A stretch of DNA of 64,000 nucleotides from Saccharopolyspora_D taberi (GTDB taxonomy: Bacteria; Actinomycetota; Actinomycetes; Mycobacteriales; Pseudonocardiaceae), in assembly GCF_039534165.1 (NCBI RefSeq), contig NZ_BAAAUX010000001.1, positions 186,001 through 250,000 on the forward strand. The letters are read 5' to 3'. Position 1 is the stretch's first letter, and every line of letters begins with the position of its first letter. Shown one piece after another: positions 33,810-44,730 of the stretch. The notes beneath the pieces are model-generated. The model saw only the letters and a program-made list of their open reading frames with translations, had not been told where the DNA came from and ran no database searches. Both the position numbers and the translations under genes were made by a program.

Positions 33810-34241
33810 TCAAGCTCGCTTGCTCCCGCGAGCGGGCATCATCGCCGGGGCGATGGCACCCAGGCCGGCGAGCAGCACGATCGCTCCGCCGATGACGTTG
33901 CAGAGCACGGTGGCCGCGGTGATCGACGTCCCGCTGACCAGGAACACCGACAGGATCATCCACAGGCCCAGCACCGGGCAGGTCCACGCGATGCCGTGGG
34001 TGCGGTGGTAGGCGGCTGCCAGGCACAGCCCGAGTACCGCCGCGGCCACGCCGGTGACGAAGTTGTTCACCGCGAGCGGACCCACCGCGCTGAACCCGAA
34101 GATCCACGGTGAGAGAGCGACGAACAGCCCGCCGAGCACGATGAGCCCGTCGGAAGCCTGGGCTGTGGGCGTCTCGGCGGCGCGTTCGTACCGCGCGCGA
34201 ATCTCGGCGAGATCCGGATGTCCGGCGATGGGAGTGGACAT
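33810..34241 (-). CDS. SPW-repeat membrane protein
   Basis: A 143-aa integral membrane protein with four spans (~36-52, ~60-78, ~88-105, ~112-130). The LSPWIFGFS motif in the first hairpin identifies the SPW repeat; the second repeat is degenerate (LGLWMILSVFLV). ATG 34241 follows GGAGGTG. The function of SPW proteins is unknown. It is divergent from uvrB across 295 bases. Confidence 0.8.
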   Translation of the reverse strand: MSTPIAGHPDLAEIRARYERAAETPTAQASDGLIVLGGLFVALSPWIFGFSAVGPLAVNNFVTGVAAAVLGLCLAAAYHRTHGIAWTCPVLGLWMILSVFLVSGTSITAATVLCNVIGGAIVLLAGLGAIAPAMMPARGSKRA

Positions 34242-34536
34242 CGCACACCTCCACAACTGAGGCGACGAGCCCAGTATCAGCCCTTCCGGGCCGTTCGGCA
34301 CGGGTTCTCCGGAACCTCGGTACGCGAGTCAACCGATGTGATTGCTGTTGCTGGAGCGGCGAATCGCAGCGCCAGCTGCACCTGCCGCCGCCGCAGCACG
34401 CCGACCTCGGCGCGGAACCTCGTCGGGCACGCGGCTGCGGGAGCCGGCCGTCACTGCCTGCGCGGCGCTGGATGTCGTGGGTGCGGGGTAGCGTGGACCG
34501 GTAGCAACCCACCCCTCGATTCTGGTTCGGCAGGCT
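34242..34536. other. Divergent spacer SPW gene / uvrB
   Basis: No gene is supported in these 295 bases. They must contain the uvrB promoter and that of the SPW gene. I see no clear SOS (LexA) palindrome of the form CGAAC-N4-GTTCG. Confidence 0.5.
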
Positions 34537-36690
<2,154 letters not shown>

Positions 36691-36746
36691 GTTCAGGGGT
36701 CGTCTTCGCGCGGCTCACCAGAGTCCGCGGGCAGTGAGGAGCCCTC

Positions 36747-37823
36747 GTGCGGATTGTCGTGATCGGTGGTGGCCTGGCGGGTTCCAGTGCCGCGCTTGCG
36801 TTGCACAAGGCCGGATTCGACGTCGGCGTGCACGAGGCGCATCCGCACGCCGGGGACGACATCGGTGCCTTCCTGACGCTGGCCGCCAACGGGGCCCGGG
36901 CGCTGCGGCAGATCGACGTCGTCGCGGAGGCGGGGTTCGCGCTCACCGGGCTCCGGCTCACCGACAGCACCGGCTCCGAACTCGCGAAGTCCACATTGGA
37001 CGACGGCTTCCGCTGCCTGCGCCGGTCGGAGCTGTGCGCGCAACTCCAAGCGGAGCTGCGGCGGCGAAGCATCCCGATCGAGTTCGGCGCGCGGCTCACC
37101 GGCGTCGAGCAGGACGGCACCGGCGTGCTCGCCCGCTTCGCCGACGGCCGGACCGCCGAAGGGGATCTGCTGCTCGGCGCGGACGGACTGCACTCGGCGG
37201 TCCGCGGGCTGATCGACCCGGTCCCGGAGCGGTACGCGGGCCAGCGGGTCTTCTACGGCTACTCCGACCACGTCCCGCCGCACGAGCCGGGCCGCATCGA
37301 GATGATCCGGGGCTCCGGGACCGCCTTCGGCTACGCGGTCGAACCCGAGGGCCGGACCTACTGGTTCGCCCGGCTCCCGGCGCCACCGCTCGACGGCGAA
37401 CCCGGCCCCGCCCTGCGCGAACGCCTGCTCGCAGCGCTGCGGTCCGACGCCACACCGGCCGCCGAGATCGTGGCGTCCACCGAAGACGTCCTCGCCACCG
37501 ACGCCAGAGACGTCGCGACTCCGCCGCCTTGGCGCAGCGGTCGCATCGCGCTCATCGGCGACGCGGCGCACGCGGCGTCACCGGCCACCGGCCAGGGCGC
37601 GTCGATGGCCTTCGAAGACGCGGTCGTGCTGGCCAAAGCGCTCCGCGACCACGGCAGCACAGAGGTCTACGAACGACTGAGACGCCCGAGAGCGGAGAAC
37701 AACATCGTCCGCAGCGCCGATCTCACTGCGTCCGACTACGCCGAACGGCCGGAGGTCGTCGAGCGCCTGCGGCGCGACGAGAGCGGAGCCGAGCCGGAAC
37801 CGCAGTGGCACCGCCCTGTGTGA
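36747..37823 (+). CDS. FAD-dependent monooxygenase (PHBH/salicylate hydroxylase type)
   Basis: A 358-aa group A flavoprotein monooxygenase. The N-terminal dinucleotide motif is VIGGGLAGSSAAL, the NAD(P)H/FAD DG motif is LLGADGLHSAVR, and the GD motif is LIGDAAHAASPATGQG, the three fingerprints of the family. It should hydroxylate an aromatic or polyketide-like substrate using NAD(P)H. It starts at GTG 36747 (GAGGAG upstream), 56 bases after uvrB on the same strand. No pathway neighbours identify the substrate. Confidence 0.85.
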   Translation: MRIVVIGGGLAGSSAALALHKAGFDVGVHEAHPHAGDDIGAFLTLAANGARALRQIDVVAEAGFALTGLRLTDSTGSELAKSTLDDGFRCLRRSELCAQLQAELRRRSIPIEFGARLTGVEQDGTGVLARFADGRTAEGDLLLGADGLHSAVRGLIDPVPERYAGQRVFYGYSDHVPPHEPGRIEMIRGSGTAFGYAVEPEGRTYWFARLPAPPLDGEPGPALRERLLAALRSDATPAAEIVASTEDVLATDARDVATPPPWRSGRIALIGDAAHAASPATGQGASMAFEDAVVLAKALRDHGSTEVYERLRRPRAENNIVRSADLTASDYAERPEVVERLRRDESGAEPEPQWHRPV

Positions 37824-37826
37824 CCC

Positions 37827-37858
37827 GTACGCAGCTCGACGTACGTCCCATACGTCGC
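37827..37858. promoter_or_regulatory. CGTAC-rich inverted repeat before the two-component operon
   Basis: GTACG (37827-37831) and CGTAC (37840-37844) form an inverted repeat, with a further TACGT shortly downstream, ~50 bases before the kinase start. It could be the response regulator's own site. Support is positional only. Confidence 0.3.
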
Positions 37859-37902
37859 GGCAACGATGCCCCCGCACGGCGATCGCGCCTATCGTCATCG
37901 CC

Positions 37903-39051
37903 ATGAGCATCGCCAGGAGAGTCGAACCACGTGCGGTGGTCGCTGACGTGCTGCTCGCGGCAGTGCTGGGCGTGGTGATCCTGGGGATGTCCCAGTTCGC
38001 GGCGCGGTGGCAGGTGCCGCCGCGCAGCCCGCTCGACGCGCTCGCCCACGCGCTCGTCGTGGTCGCGGTCGTCTCGCTGGCGGTGCGGCGGGTCTGGCCG
38101 ATCGCGGCACTGGCCGGAGCCGCCGGAGCCACGGCCGCCTACGTCGCGTTCGACTACCCGTACGGGCCCGTGTTCCTGACACTGGTGATCGCGGCGTACT
38201 CGGTCGCGGTGCGGCTGAGCATGTGGTGGTCCGCCCTGGCGTGCGGTGGCGCCATGCTGCTCGAACTGCTCGGGCACCTGCCGCGACTGCTCGGCGGTGA
38301 CTTCTGGCGGGAGTTCCAGACCGCGCCCTACGGCGCGACCGCGCTGGTCGTGGTGCCGTGGGCGGTCGGCACGATCGTGCGGCTCTACCGCGAGTCCGGG
38401 CAGCGCAGCCGCGAGGAGAAGGAACGGCGGCGGGCCTACGAGGAACGCATCCGGGTGGTGCAGGAGGTCCACGACGTGGTGGGGCACGGGCTGTCGGCGA
38501 TCAACTTCCAGGCCGCGGTCGCCCTGCACGTGCTCGAACAGCAGCCCGGACAGGCCCGGCCCGCGCTGGAAGCCATCCGGCAGACCAGCAAGGACGCGCT
38601 CGACGAGCTGCGCGGCACGCTCGCGGTGTTCCGCAGTCCCGACGGCGACCGCGGCCCCACCCCGGGGCTCGCGCGGCTGGCCGCGCTGGTCGAGCGCATG
38701 AACCACGCCGGCCTGCCGGTGACGACGACGGTCACCGGCGAGAGCGGCGACCTGCCCGCGGCGGTGGACCTGGCGGCTTACCGGATCGTGCAGGAGTCCC
38801 TGACCAACGTGCTGCGCCACGCCGGACCGGCCACCGCGACGGTGGAGATCGAGCACGGGCCGGGTGCGGTGGACGTGCGGATCACCGACGACGGCCGGGC
38901 GCGTCCCACCGACGATCTCCGGCAGGGCGGGCAGGGAATCGTGGGGATGCGGGAGCGCGCGGCGGCCGTGGGTGGTGTGCTGGAAGCCGGACCCCGCCCG
39001 GAAGGCGGGTTCGAGGTCCGCGCTCACCTGCCCTTCGGAGGACACCGATGA
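37903..39051 (+). CDS. Sensor histidine kinase (HisKA_3, LiaS/DesK-like)
   Basis: A 382-aa kinase with four to five N-terminal spans (~18-150), a short signalling helix, HisKA_3 phospho-acceptor His190 in QEVHDVVGHGLSA, and a C-terminal HATPase_c with ITDDGRARP and GIVGMRERAAAVGG. It lacks a large extracellular sensor, so it probably detects membrane or cell-envelope state. The stop overlaps the response regulator start (ATGA). Confidence 0.9.
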   Translation: MSIARRVEPRAVVADVLLAAVLGVVILGMSQFAARWQVPPRSPLDALAHALVVVAVVSLAVRRVWPIAALAGAAGATAAYVAFDYPYGPVFLTLVIAAYSVAVRLSMWWSALACGGAMLLELLGHLPRLLGGDFWREFQTAPYGATALVVVPWAVGTIVRLYRESGQRSREEKERRRAYEERIRVVQEVHDVVGHGLSAINFQAAVALHVLEQQPGQARPALEAIRQTSKDALDELRGTLAVFRSPDGDRGPTPGLARLAALVERMNHAGLPVTTTVTGESGDLPAAVDLAAYRIVQESLTNVLRHAGPATATVEIEHGPGAVDVRITDDGRARPTDDLRQGGQGIVGMRERAAAVGGVLEAGPRPEGGFEVRAHLPFGGHR

Positions 39052-39704
39052 TCCGGGTCGCGGTCGCCGACGACCAGACGCTCATCCGGCTCGGCCTGCG
39101 CGTCCTGCTCGACGCCGAGCCGGACCTGGAACTGGTGGCCGAGGCCGTCGACGGTGCCGAGGCGATCGCCGCGGTCCGCGAGCACCGGCCGGACGTGGTG
39201 CTGATGGACATCCGGATGCCGGGTACCGACGGGATCGAGGCGCTGCGCGCCATCACCGCCGACCCCGCGCTGGAGCGGACCAGGGTCGTCATGCTCACCA
39301 CGTTCGAGCTGGACGAGTACGTCTTCGAGTCCTTGCGCGCGGGTGCGAGCGGATTCCTGATCAAGGACACCGATCCGGCCGAGCTGCTGCGGGCGATCCG
39401 GGTGGTGGCGGCGGGGGAGTCGCTGCTGTCGCCGACCATCACCCGGCGGCTGATCACCGAGTTCACCGCCAAACCGGCGGGCGGCAACCGCCCGCACCCG
39501 CAGCTGGGCACGCTGACCGGCCGGGAGCGGGAGATCGTTGCCCTGGTCGCTGAAGGGCTGTCCAACGAGGAGATCGCCGAACGGCTGGTGGTCAGCCCCG
39601 CGACCGCGCGCACCCACGTCAGCCGCGCGATGATCAAGCTGCACGCCCGGGACCGGGCGCAGCTCGTGGTCATCGCCTACCAGTCCGGCCTCGCGCGCGG
39701 CTGA
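39048..39704 (+). CDS. NarL/LuxR-family response regulator
   Basis: A 218-aa regulator, complete, unlike the SenR-like one upstream. The receiver has ADDQ, phospho-acceptor D54 (VLMDIRMPG), T in MLTTF and K in LIKDTD. The C-terminal LuxR-type HTH (~150-215) has TGREREIVALVAEGLSNEEIA and the recognition helix SPATARTHVSR. Translationally coupled to the kinase. The SHOCT membrane protein that follows is a plausible target or accessory. Confidence 0.92.
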   Translation: MIRVAVADDQTLIRLGLRVLLDAEPDLELVAEAVDGAEAIAAVREHRPDVVLMDIRMPGTDGIEALRAITADPALERTRVVMLTTFELDEYVFESLRAGASGFLIKDTDPAELLRAIRVVAAGESLLSPTITRRLITEFTAKPAGGNRPHPQLGTLTGREREIVALVAEGLSNEEIAERLVVSPATARTHVSRAMIKLHARDRAQLVVIAYQSGLARG

Positions 39705-39812
39705 CCGTACGCCCGGCGCGGTAGGACGAAAGCCGCTCCACGGCCGACGACGGAGAAACCGCCGCGGCGCAAGCTGAATCCGCAAGCTCAAACGGATTCG
39801 GAGGAGACCGCG

Positions 39813-40070
39813 ATGACTACCGTGCTTCTGACCCAGGCCCTCGCCTACCCGGGCCCGTGGGGCCCGCACGCGGGCGGCGGCCCGTTCTGGCTGATCCCGC
39901 TGGGATTCCTGCTGGTGCTGTTCGGACTGCTCGCGACCGGGGTGTGGCTGGTCGCGCGCAACACCCGGCAGCGGTCCAGTTCGGAGCGGGCGAAGGACGT
40001 GCTCGCCGAGCGGTACGCGCGGGGCGAGATCAGCACCGAGGACTACCGCGAGCGGTACGACCAGCTGTGA
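39813..40070 (+). CDS. SHOCT-domain membrane protein
   Basis: An 85-aa protein with one membrane span (~26-48, FWLIPLGFLLVLFGLLATG) and a C-terminal SHOCT motif (KDVLAERYARGEISTEDYRERYDQL region), a short helical oligomerisation element. GGAGGAGA precedes the ATG. It lies 108 bases after the response regulator, and small SHOCT proteins commonly accompany envelope-stress systems. Molecular function unknown. Confidence 0.85.
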   Translation: MTTVLLTQALAYPGPWGPHAGGGPFWLIPLGFLLVLFGLLATGVWLVARNTRQRSSSERAKDVLAERYARGEISTEDYRERYDQL

Positions 40071-40131
40071 TCGCCGCGGCACCGGCGGACGTCGGTGCCG
40101 CGGCCTAGCCTGTGCGGGGAGGTGGTCGCCG

Positions 40132-40575
40132 ATGGGGATCGAGTTCCAGGTGACTTTCGACGCGCACGACCCGGCCAGGCAGGCGGAGTTCTGGGCGGCG
40201 GCGCTGGACTACCAGGTGCAGCCGCCGCCCGAGGGCTTCGAGTCCTGGGACGCCTTCGCCGAGAAGATCGGCATTCCCGGGGATCGGCGGGACCGCCTGT
40301 CGGCGGTGGTCGACCCCGAGAACAGGGGGCCGCGGGTGCTGTTCCAGAAGGTCCCCGAGGACAAGACGGTGAAGAACCGGGTGCACCTCGACGTCAACGT
40401 CAGCCGGCGCGGACTGGTGCCCTCGGATGATGCCGCCGAGCGCAGGCGCCGCATTGCCGAGCACGTGCAGTACCTCCAGGCGCTCGGCGCCGTCGTGCAG
40501 CGGGAGGTCGACGAACCGAGCGGTTACTGCATCGTTTTGAAGGACCCGGAGGGGAACGAGTTCTGCGTGCAGTGA
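40132..40575 (+). CDS. VOC-family protein
   Basis: A 147-aa single VOC-fold protein of the actinobacterial glyoxalase-like_6 type: VTFDAHDPARQAEFWAAAL opening, RVHLDVNV centre, and the closing LKDPEGNEFCVQ. The canonical metal-ligand pattern is incomplete (first His absent; H384-type HLD present), so catalysis is uncertain. GGAGGTGGT precedes the ATG. It stands alone after the SHOCT gene. Confidence 0.8.
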   Translation: MGIEFQVTFDAHDPARQAEFWAAALDYQVQPPPEGFESWDAFAEKIGIPGDRRDRLSAVVDPENRGPRVLFQKVPEDKTVKNRVHLDVNVSRRGLVPSDDAAERRRRIAEHVQYLQALGAVVQREVDEPSGYCIVLKDPEGNEFCVQ

Positions 40576-40684
40576 CGGGTGTGTGAAGGCGTTCAGGCGG
40601 ATGGGGTGGAGGAGTTGGTGGCGGTCCGGTGGTCCGGACGGTGCGGGCTGGCGACCGGGCGGCGGGCCGACCTCCTCACCCGCG

Positions 40685-40835
40685 ATCTGGAGAGATCTTT
40701 CCCGGCGCCTGGGCGGAATTCCGGACCGGAGTGCCCGAAGCCGACCGCGACGGGGACCTGGCCGACGCCTACGCCGGACACCACGCGGACGGCGCCCTGG
40801 GCGAGGCGATCACCGCCGCCACCGACCTCGGCTGA
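40685..40835 (+). pseudogene. Proline iminopeptidase-like fragment
   Basis: In the 516-base gap after the VOC gene, one frame reads EIFPGAWAEFRTGVPEADRD then GDLADAYAGHH, which resembles the cap-domain segment of prolyl aminopeptidases (FPDAW...F...IPEAERGDL..AYH). Neither the nucleophile region nor the rest of the hydrolase is present. I read it as the remnant of a deleted pip gene. Confidence 0.5.
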
Positions 40836-40859
40836 CGGGTTCAGGGCAGCCGGGCGGCG

Positions 40860-41090
40860 ATCCGCTCGCCGCCTCGGAGTGGAACTCGCCGCGCATCAGG
40901 TCGTCGAAGATGACGGCGTGCACGCCGTACTGGTTCACGTAGGCCAGGCGAACGGGAGCCACACCGTTCAGGAATGCCGGAACGTCGAACCCGTGACGCG
41001 GAGTGCGAACCGATGAATTCGCCGTAGGAATCGGGAAGTACGGTCCCTCCGGGGCCGAACCGCACCTCAAGCGGTCCGGCCCCGCTGAAG
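40860..41090 (-). pseudogene. Unidentified decayed coding fragment
   Basis: On the minus strand two frames carry protein-like pieces that seem to join by a frameshift near 41000: one around GPLEVRFGPGGTVLPDSYGEF and the next around FDVPAFLNGVAPVRLAYVNQ. No start or full domain is found and I do not recognise the family. Low support. Confidence 0.3.
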
Positions 41091-41091
41091 A

Positions 41092-42273
41092 TCACGCGAA
41101 AGCGCTCAGGCCGGTGATCGACTTGCCGACGATGAGCGTGTTCATCTCGCGCGAGCCCTCGAAGGAGTACACCGCCTCGGCGTCGGAGAAGAACTTCGCG
41201 ATCCCGTAGTCGAGCACGATCCCGTTGCCGCCGAACAGTTCCCGCGCCCAGGCGACGACCTCGCGCATCCGTGTCGTGGTGAACGCCTTGGCCAGCGCCG
41301 CCTGGTCGGCTCCGGCCTCGCCCTGCTCGGTCAGCTGCGCCAGCCGCACCACGACACCGAACATCGCGGTGACGTTGCCGAGCATCTTCACCAGCAGGTC
41401 CTGGATCATCTGGAAACCGCCGATGGGCTTGCCGAACTGCACCCGGTTCACCGCGTACTCGCGGGCCAGCTCGTAGGCGCGCACCGCCACCCCAAGCGCC
41501 TGCCACGCCACCCCGCCGCGGGTCTTGGCCAGCACTCGCGCGGTGTCGCGGAAGGTGTTGATGTTCTGCAGCCGGTTGGCCTCCGGGACCCGCACGCCGT
41601 CCAGCACGATGTCGGCGTTCTGCACGGTGCGCAGCGCGATCTTGCCCTCGATCTTGGTCGCGGTGAAGCCGGGCGTGCCCTTCTCCACCACGAAACCCTT
41701 GACGTTGCCGTCGGCTTCGTCGCGCGCCCACACCACGACCAGGTCGGCGAAGGTGCCGTTGCCGATCCAGCGCTTGGCACCGTTGAGAACCCACTCGCCG
41801 CCCTCGCGGCGCGCGGTGGTGCGCATGCCGCCCGCGACGTCCGAGCCGCCTTCCGGCTCGGTGAGGGCGAACGCGCCGATCTTGTTCATCGCGACCATGT
41901 CGGGCATCCAGCGGTCGCGCTGCTCCTGGTCGCCGCCGCCGTGGATGCTGCCCATCGCGAGTCCGCTGTGGACACCCGAGAACACCGCCAGCGACGGGTC
42001 GACCCGGTTGAGCTCCATGCTGAGGAACCCGCTGAACAGCGCGCTGCGCTGCCTGCCGTCGCCGTACTCGGGGTACTGCACGCCGGACAGGCCGAGCTTG
42101 GCGAACCGCTCGACCGCCTCGGCCGGGAACTCTGCCCTGGCCCACGCGTCGTCGGCCAGCGGCCTGATCTCGCGCTCCAGGTACTCGCGGATCTCGGCGA
42201 GCTCGGCCCGCTCGGACTCCGGCAGCAACTGGCCGAAACCGAAGAAGTCGGGGTTGGTGTTGGTTCGTGGCAT
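41092..42273 (-). CDS. Acyl-CoA dehydrogenase, glutaryl-CoA dehydrogenase-like
   Basis: A 393-aa FAD acyl-CoA dehydrogenase, last gene of a five-gene operon. FAD/substrate motifs are FALTEPEGGSD and WIGNGTFAD; the catalytic Glu lies in YSFEGSREMNTLIVGKSITG, the pattern of the GCDH branch. However, by my recollection of the human enzyme, the Arg after ELxRVD that binds the glutaryl carboxylate is Ala here, so the substrate may be a monocarboxylic acyl-CoA. ATG 42273 is chosen with GAGGTGA upstream. Confidence 0.85.
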   Translation of the reverse strand: MPRTNTNPDFFGFGQLLPESERAELAEIREYLEREIRPLADDAWARAEFPAEAVERFAKLGLSGVQYPEYGDGRQRSALFSGFLSMELNRVDPSLAVFSGVHSGLAMGSIHGGGDQEQRDRWMPDMVAMNKIGAFALTEPEGGSDVAGGMRTTARREGGEWVLNGAKRWIGNGTFADLVVVWARDEADGNVKGFVVEKGTPGFTATKIEGKIALRTVQNADIVLDGVRVPEANRLQNINTFRDTARVLAKTRGGVAWQALGVAVRAYELAREYAVNRVQFGKPIGGFQMIQDLLVKMLGNVTAMFGVVVRLAQLTEQGEAGADQAALAKAFTTTRMREVVAWARELFGGNGIVLDYGIAKFFSDAEAVYSFEGSREMNTLIVGKSITGLSAFA

Positions 42274-42281
42274 AGCGGCAA

Positions 42282-43217
42282 TCACCTCTGGTCGTGGGAA
42301 ATCCGGTTGATGGCGACCTGCTTGCGGTCGCGGGCCCGGGAGCGTGCGTTGTGGGCGTCGGGACCGGCGCCGTAGGCGGCCTCGGTCTGCTCGACCACGG
42401 TCGCGATGGCCTCCGGGGTGAGCCGCGGGCGGCCGAGTTCGTCCCAGCGCTTCGCCATCCCCCGGCCGAGGTGCTCCATCATGTGGCGGATCCCGCCGGG
42501 ACCACCGCCGAGGTGGAAGCTCTCGAACGGCCCGATCGCGGCGTACCGGCCGCCCAGCGAGGTCTTCATGACCGCGTCCAGCTCCTCGGCGCTGACCACG
42601 CCTTCGAGCACCAGGTGGATCGACTCCCGCAGCACGGCGCTCTGCAGGCGGTTCGCGACGAAGCCGGGAATCTCCTTGCGCAGCCGCACCGGCGTCTTGC
42701 CCAGCGCCGCGTAGAACTCCATCGCCGCTTCGGTCACCTGCTCCGAGGTGCGCTCGCCGGGAACGATCTCGACCAGCGGCACGACCTGCGGCGGGTTGAA
42801 CGGGTGCGCGATGAGCAGCCGCTCCGCGACATCATCGGGCAGCGGCCCGGCGATCGCGCTGGCGACGATGCCCGAGCTGGACGAGGCCAGCACTGCCCGA
42901 GCGGGCGCGTGCCGGGCGATCTCGGCGAACAGCTGTTGCTTGAACTCCAGCCGTTCCGGACCGTTCTCCTGCACGAGGTCCACATCGGACACTGCTTCGG
43001 CGAGATCGGGAGTGACCTGGATGCGGCTGAGCAGATCGTCGGCGTCGGCCTGCATGCTCTCCGCGAGCAGCGGCATCGCGTCGCGCACCGCCTGCTCAAG
43101 GTCGTCGCGGGGATCGGTGACCCGAACCTTCAACCCCTGTGCGGAAAACAGCGCAGCCCACGACAAGCCGATGGTCCCGGCGCCGACCACGGCAACGTTG
43201 CTCCACTGAGGACTCAT
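42282..43217 (-). CDS. 3-hydroxyacyl-CoA dehydrogenase family protein (carnitine dehydrogenase-like)
   Basis: A 311-aa NAD-dependent dehydrogenase. The Rossmann motif VVGAGTIGLSWA (10-21), the QENGPERLEFK helix and AHPFNPPQVVPLVEIVPG are the shared signatures of the 3-hydroxyacyl-CoA, L-carnitine and lambda-crystallin group. The C-terminal dimer domain begins PGFVANRLQ. The His of HPFNPP is the catalytic base. ATG 43217 follows GGAGGAG and overlaps the upstream stop (ATGA). It should oxidise a 3-hydroxy acid or its CoA ester produced by the crotonase of the operon. Confidence 0.88.
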   Translation of the reverse strand: MSPQWSNVAVVGAGTIGLSWAALFSAQGLKVRVTDPRDDLEQAVRDAMPLLAESMQADADDLLSRIQVTPDLAEAVSDVDLVQENGPERLEFKQQLFAEIARHAPARAVLASSSSGIVASAIAGPLPDDVAERLLIAHPFNPPQVVPLVEIVPGERTSEQVTEAAMEFYAALGKTPVRLRKEIPGFVANRLQSAVLRESIHLVLEGVVSAEELDAVMKTSLGGRYAAIGPFESFHLGGGPGGIRHMMEHLGRGMAKRWDELGRPRLTPEAIATVVEQTEAAYGAGPDAHNARSRARDRKQVAINRISHDQR

Positions 43218-43954
43218 GACTCCTCCAAGTAGTCGTGGACCGGAACCGCGCCGCCCAGGGTGAGGTCGGTGAGGATGTGGCTGGCGGAGACCACCTCGCG
43301 CACCGGCAGGTCGGCCAGCGGCGCAAGCACGTGCTCGAACAGCTGCAACCGCGCGGGGCCGGTGTGGGCCTCCTTCACGGTGATGTCGGTGATCTGGCTG
43401 CGGACCAGCTCGCACACCCTGGGCGCGCCCCGGTAGCCGGGCACGATCTTGAGCATGAACGTCGGCACCGTGATCTCGGCCCTGGCCTCTTCGAGGTCCA
43501 TCGGGTGGTGCTTGTAGCCCATGGTCGCGGTGGCGACCCGCAGCGTGCCGTAGTCGAGCGTGCCGACCAGCGCGCCGTTGTCGGTGCGGAGCGAGGGTTT
43601 GCCCAGCACCTTCGGGAAAGCGCTGAGCTCCCGCCCGGCCGCGGTCGCGGGGAAGCTGTCCAGGTACATCGCGTGCAGGTACTCGCCCCGCTCGGAACCG
43701 AACCGGACCGGGATCGCCTGCCCCGCCTCGACGTACGGGCCGTACGCGGTGACCTCGTTCATCTTCATGATCTCGAACCGCACCAGCGGTTCGTCGATCT
43801 CCAGCGGCTCGGGCACGACCGCCCGCAGCACCTCGGGATCGGTGCGGTAGACGATGTTGAGGTACTCCCGGTCGGTGAACCTGGCCACCACCGGCGGATA
43901 CGCGGGACTGGTCAGCGGGGTGTTCACACTGCGCAGGATCTGCTCCCGTTCCAT
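43214..43954 (-). CDS. Acetoacetate decarboxylase-family protein
   Basis: A 246-aa ADC-fold protein. The Schiff-base lysine is present as K115 in GRELSAFPKVLGKP, the same number as in the Clostridium enzyme, with Glu/Arg residues (R29, E61-type) in the expected N-terminal region. Classical members convert acetoacetate to acetone and CO2; others are aldolase-dehydratases. The start overlaps the crotonase stop by one base and its stop overlaps the dehydrogenase start, so the order is strictly coupled. Confidence 0.82.
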   Translation of the reverse strand: MEREQILRSVNTPLTSPAYPPVVARFTDREYLNIVYRTDPEVLRAVVPEPLEIDEPLVRFEIMKMNEVTAYGPYVEAGQAIPVRFGSERGEYLHAMYLDSFPATAAGRELSAFPKVLGKPSLRTDNGALVGTLDYGTLRVATATMGYKHHPMDLEEARAEITVPTFMLKIVPGYRGAPRVCELVRSQITDITVKEAHTGPARLQLFEHVLAPLADLPVREVVSASHILTDLTLGGAVPVHDYLEES

Positions 43955-44730
43955 CAGCGACCCGCCCATTCCGGAGCGCGCTTCTCGCTGAAGGCGCGCA
44001 CGCCCTCGGCGAAGTCCTCGGACCGCAGCAGCGCCTCGATCTCCTTGTACTGCTTGGTGAATCCCTCGCGCTCGGACATCCCCGCGGTGTCCCGCACGAT
44101 GTTCTTCACCGCCGCCAGCGCCAGCGGCGCGTTCTCGGCGATCTCGTCGGCCAGCGTCAGCGCGGCCTCCCGCGCGCCGCCCTCGGCGACCAGCTGGTTG
44201 ACCACGCCCAGCGCGCAGGCGCGCTCGCCGGTGATGGTGCGGCCGGTCAGCAGCAGCTCCATCGCCAGGTGGTGCGGGATCCGCTTCGGCAGCCGCAGCG
44301 CGCCACCGCCGCCGGCGATCAGCCCGCGCTTGACCTCCGGCAGGCCGAACCGGGCGGTGTCGGAGGCGATCACCAGGTCGCAGGCCAGAGCCAGCTCGAA
44401 ACCGCCGCCGAGCGCGAAGCCCTCGACCGCCGCGATCAGCGGCTTGGTGGTGGCGGCCTCGGCCAGGCCTGCGAAGCCCTTGTCGGCGACGTTGACGACC
44501 TCGCCGCCCGCGGCGGCCTTGAGGTCCATGCCCGCGCTGAAGGTGCCGTCCGCGCCGGTGATCACGCCGGCCCGCAGCGCGGGATCGGCCTCCAGCTCGT
44601 CGATCGCGGCGGCGATGCCCTCGGCGACCTCGGCGTTGACGGCGTTGCGGGCCTTGGGGCGGTTGATCGTGATCACGAGGGTGCGCCCGGCCGTCTCGGT
44701 GCGCACCGCCGTGTCGGGAAGTGCTGTCAT
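43954..44730 (-). CDS. Enoyl-CoA hydratase/crotonase
   Basis: A 258-aa crotonase-fold protein. The oxyanion-hole motifs are GTFSAGMDLKA and AVEGFALGGGFELALACD; the second catalytic acid position reads GLPEVKRGLIAGGGG with Glu conserved. It hydrates 2-enoyl-CoA or performs a related isomerisation. ATG 44730 overlaps the CaiB stop (ATGA). It is the second gene of the operon. Confidence 0.9.
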   Translation of the reverse strand: MTALPDTAVRTETAGRTLVITINRPKARNAVNAEVAEGIAAAIDELEADPALRAGVITGADGTFSAGMDLKAAAGGEVVNVADKGFAGLAEAATTKPLIAAVEGFALGGGFELALACDLVIASDTARFGLPEVKRGLIAGGGGALRLPKRIPHHLAMELLLTGRTITGERACALGVVNQLVAEGGAREAALTLADEIAENAPLALAAVKNIVRDTAGMSEREGFTKQYKEIEALLRSEDFAEGVRAFSEKRAPEWAGR

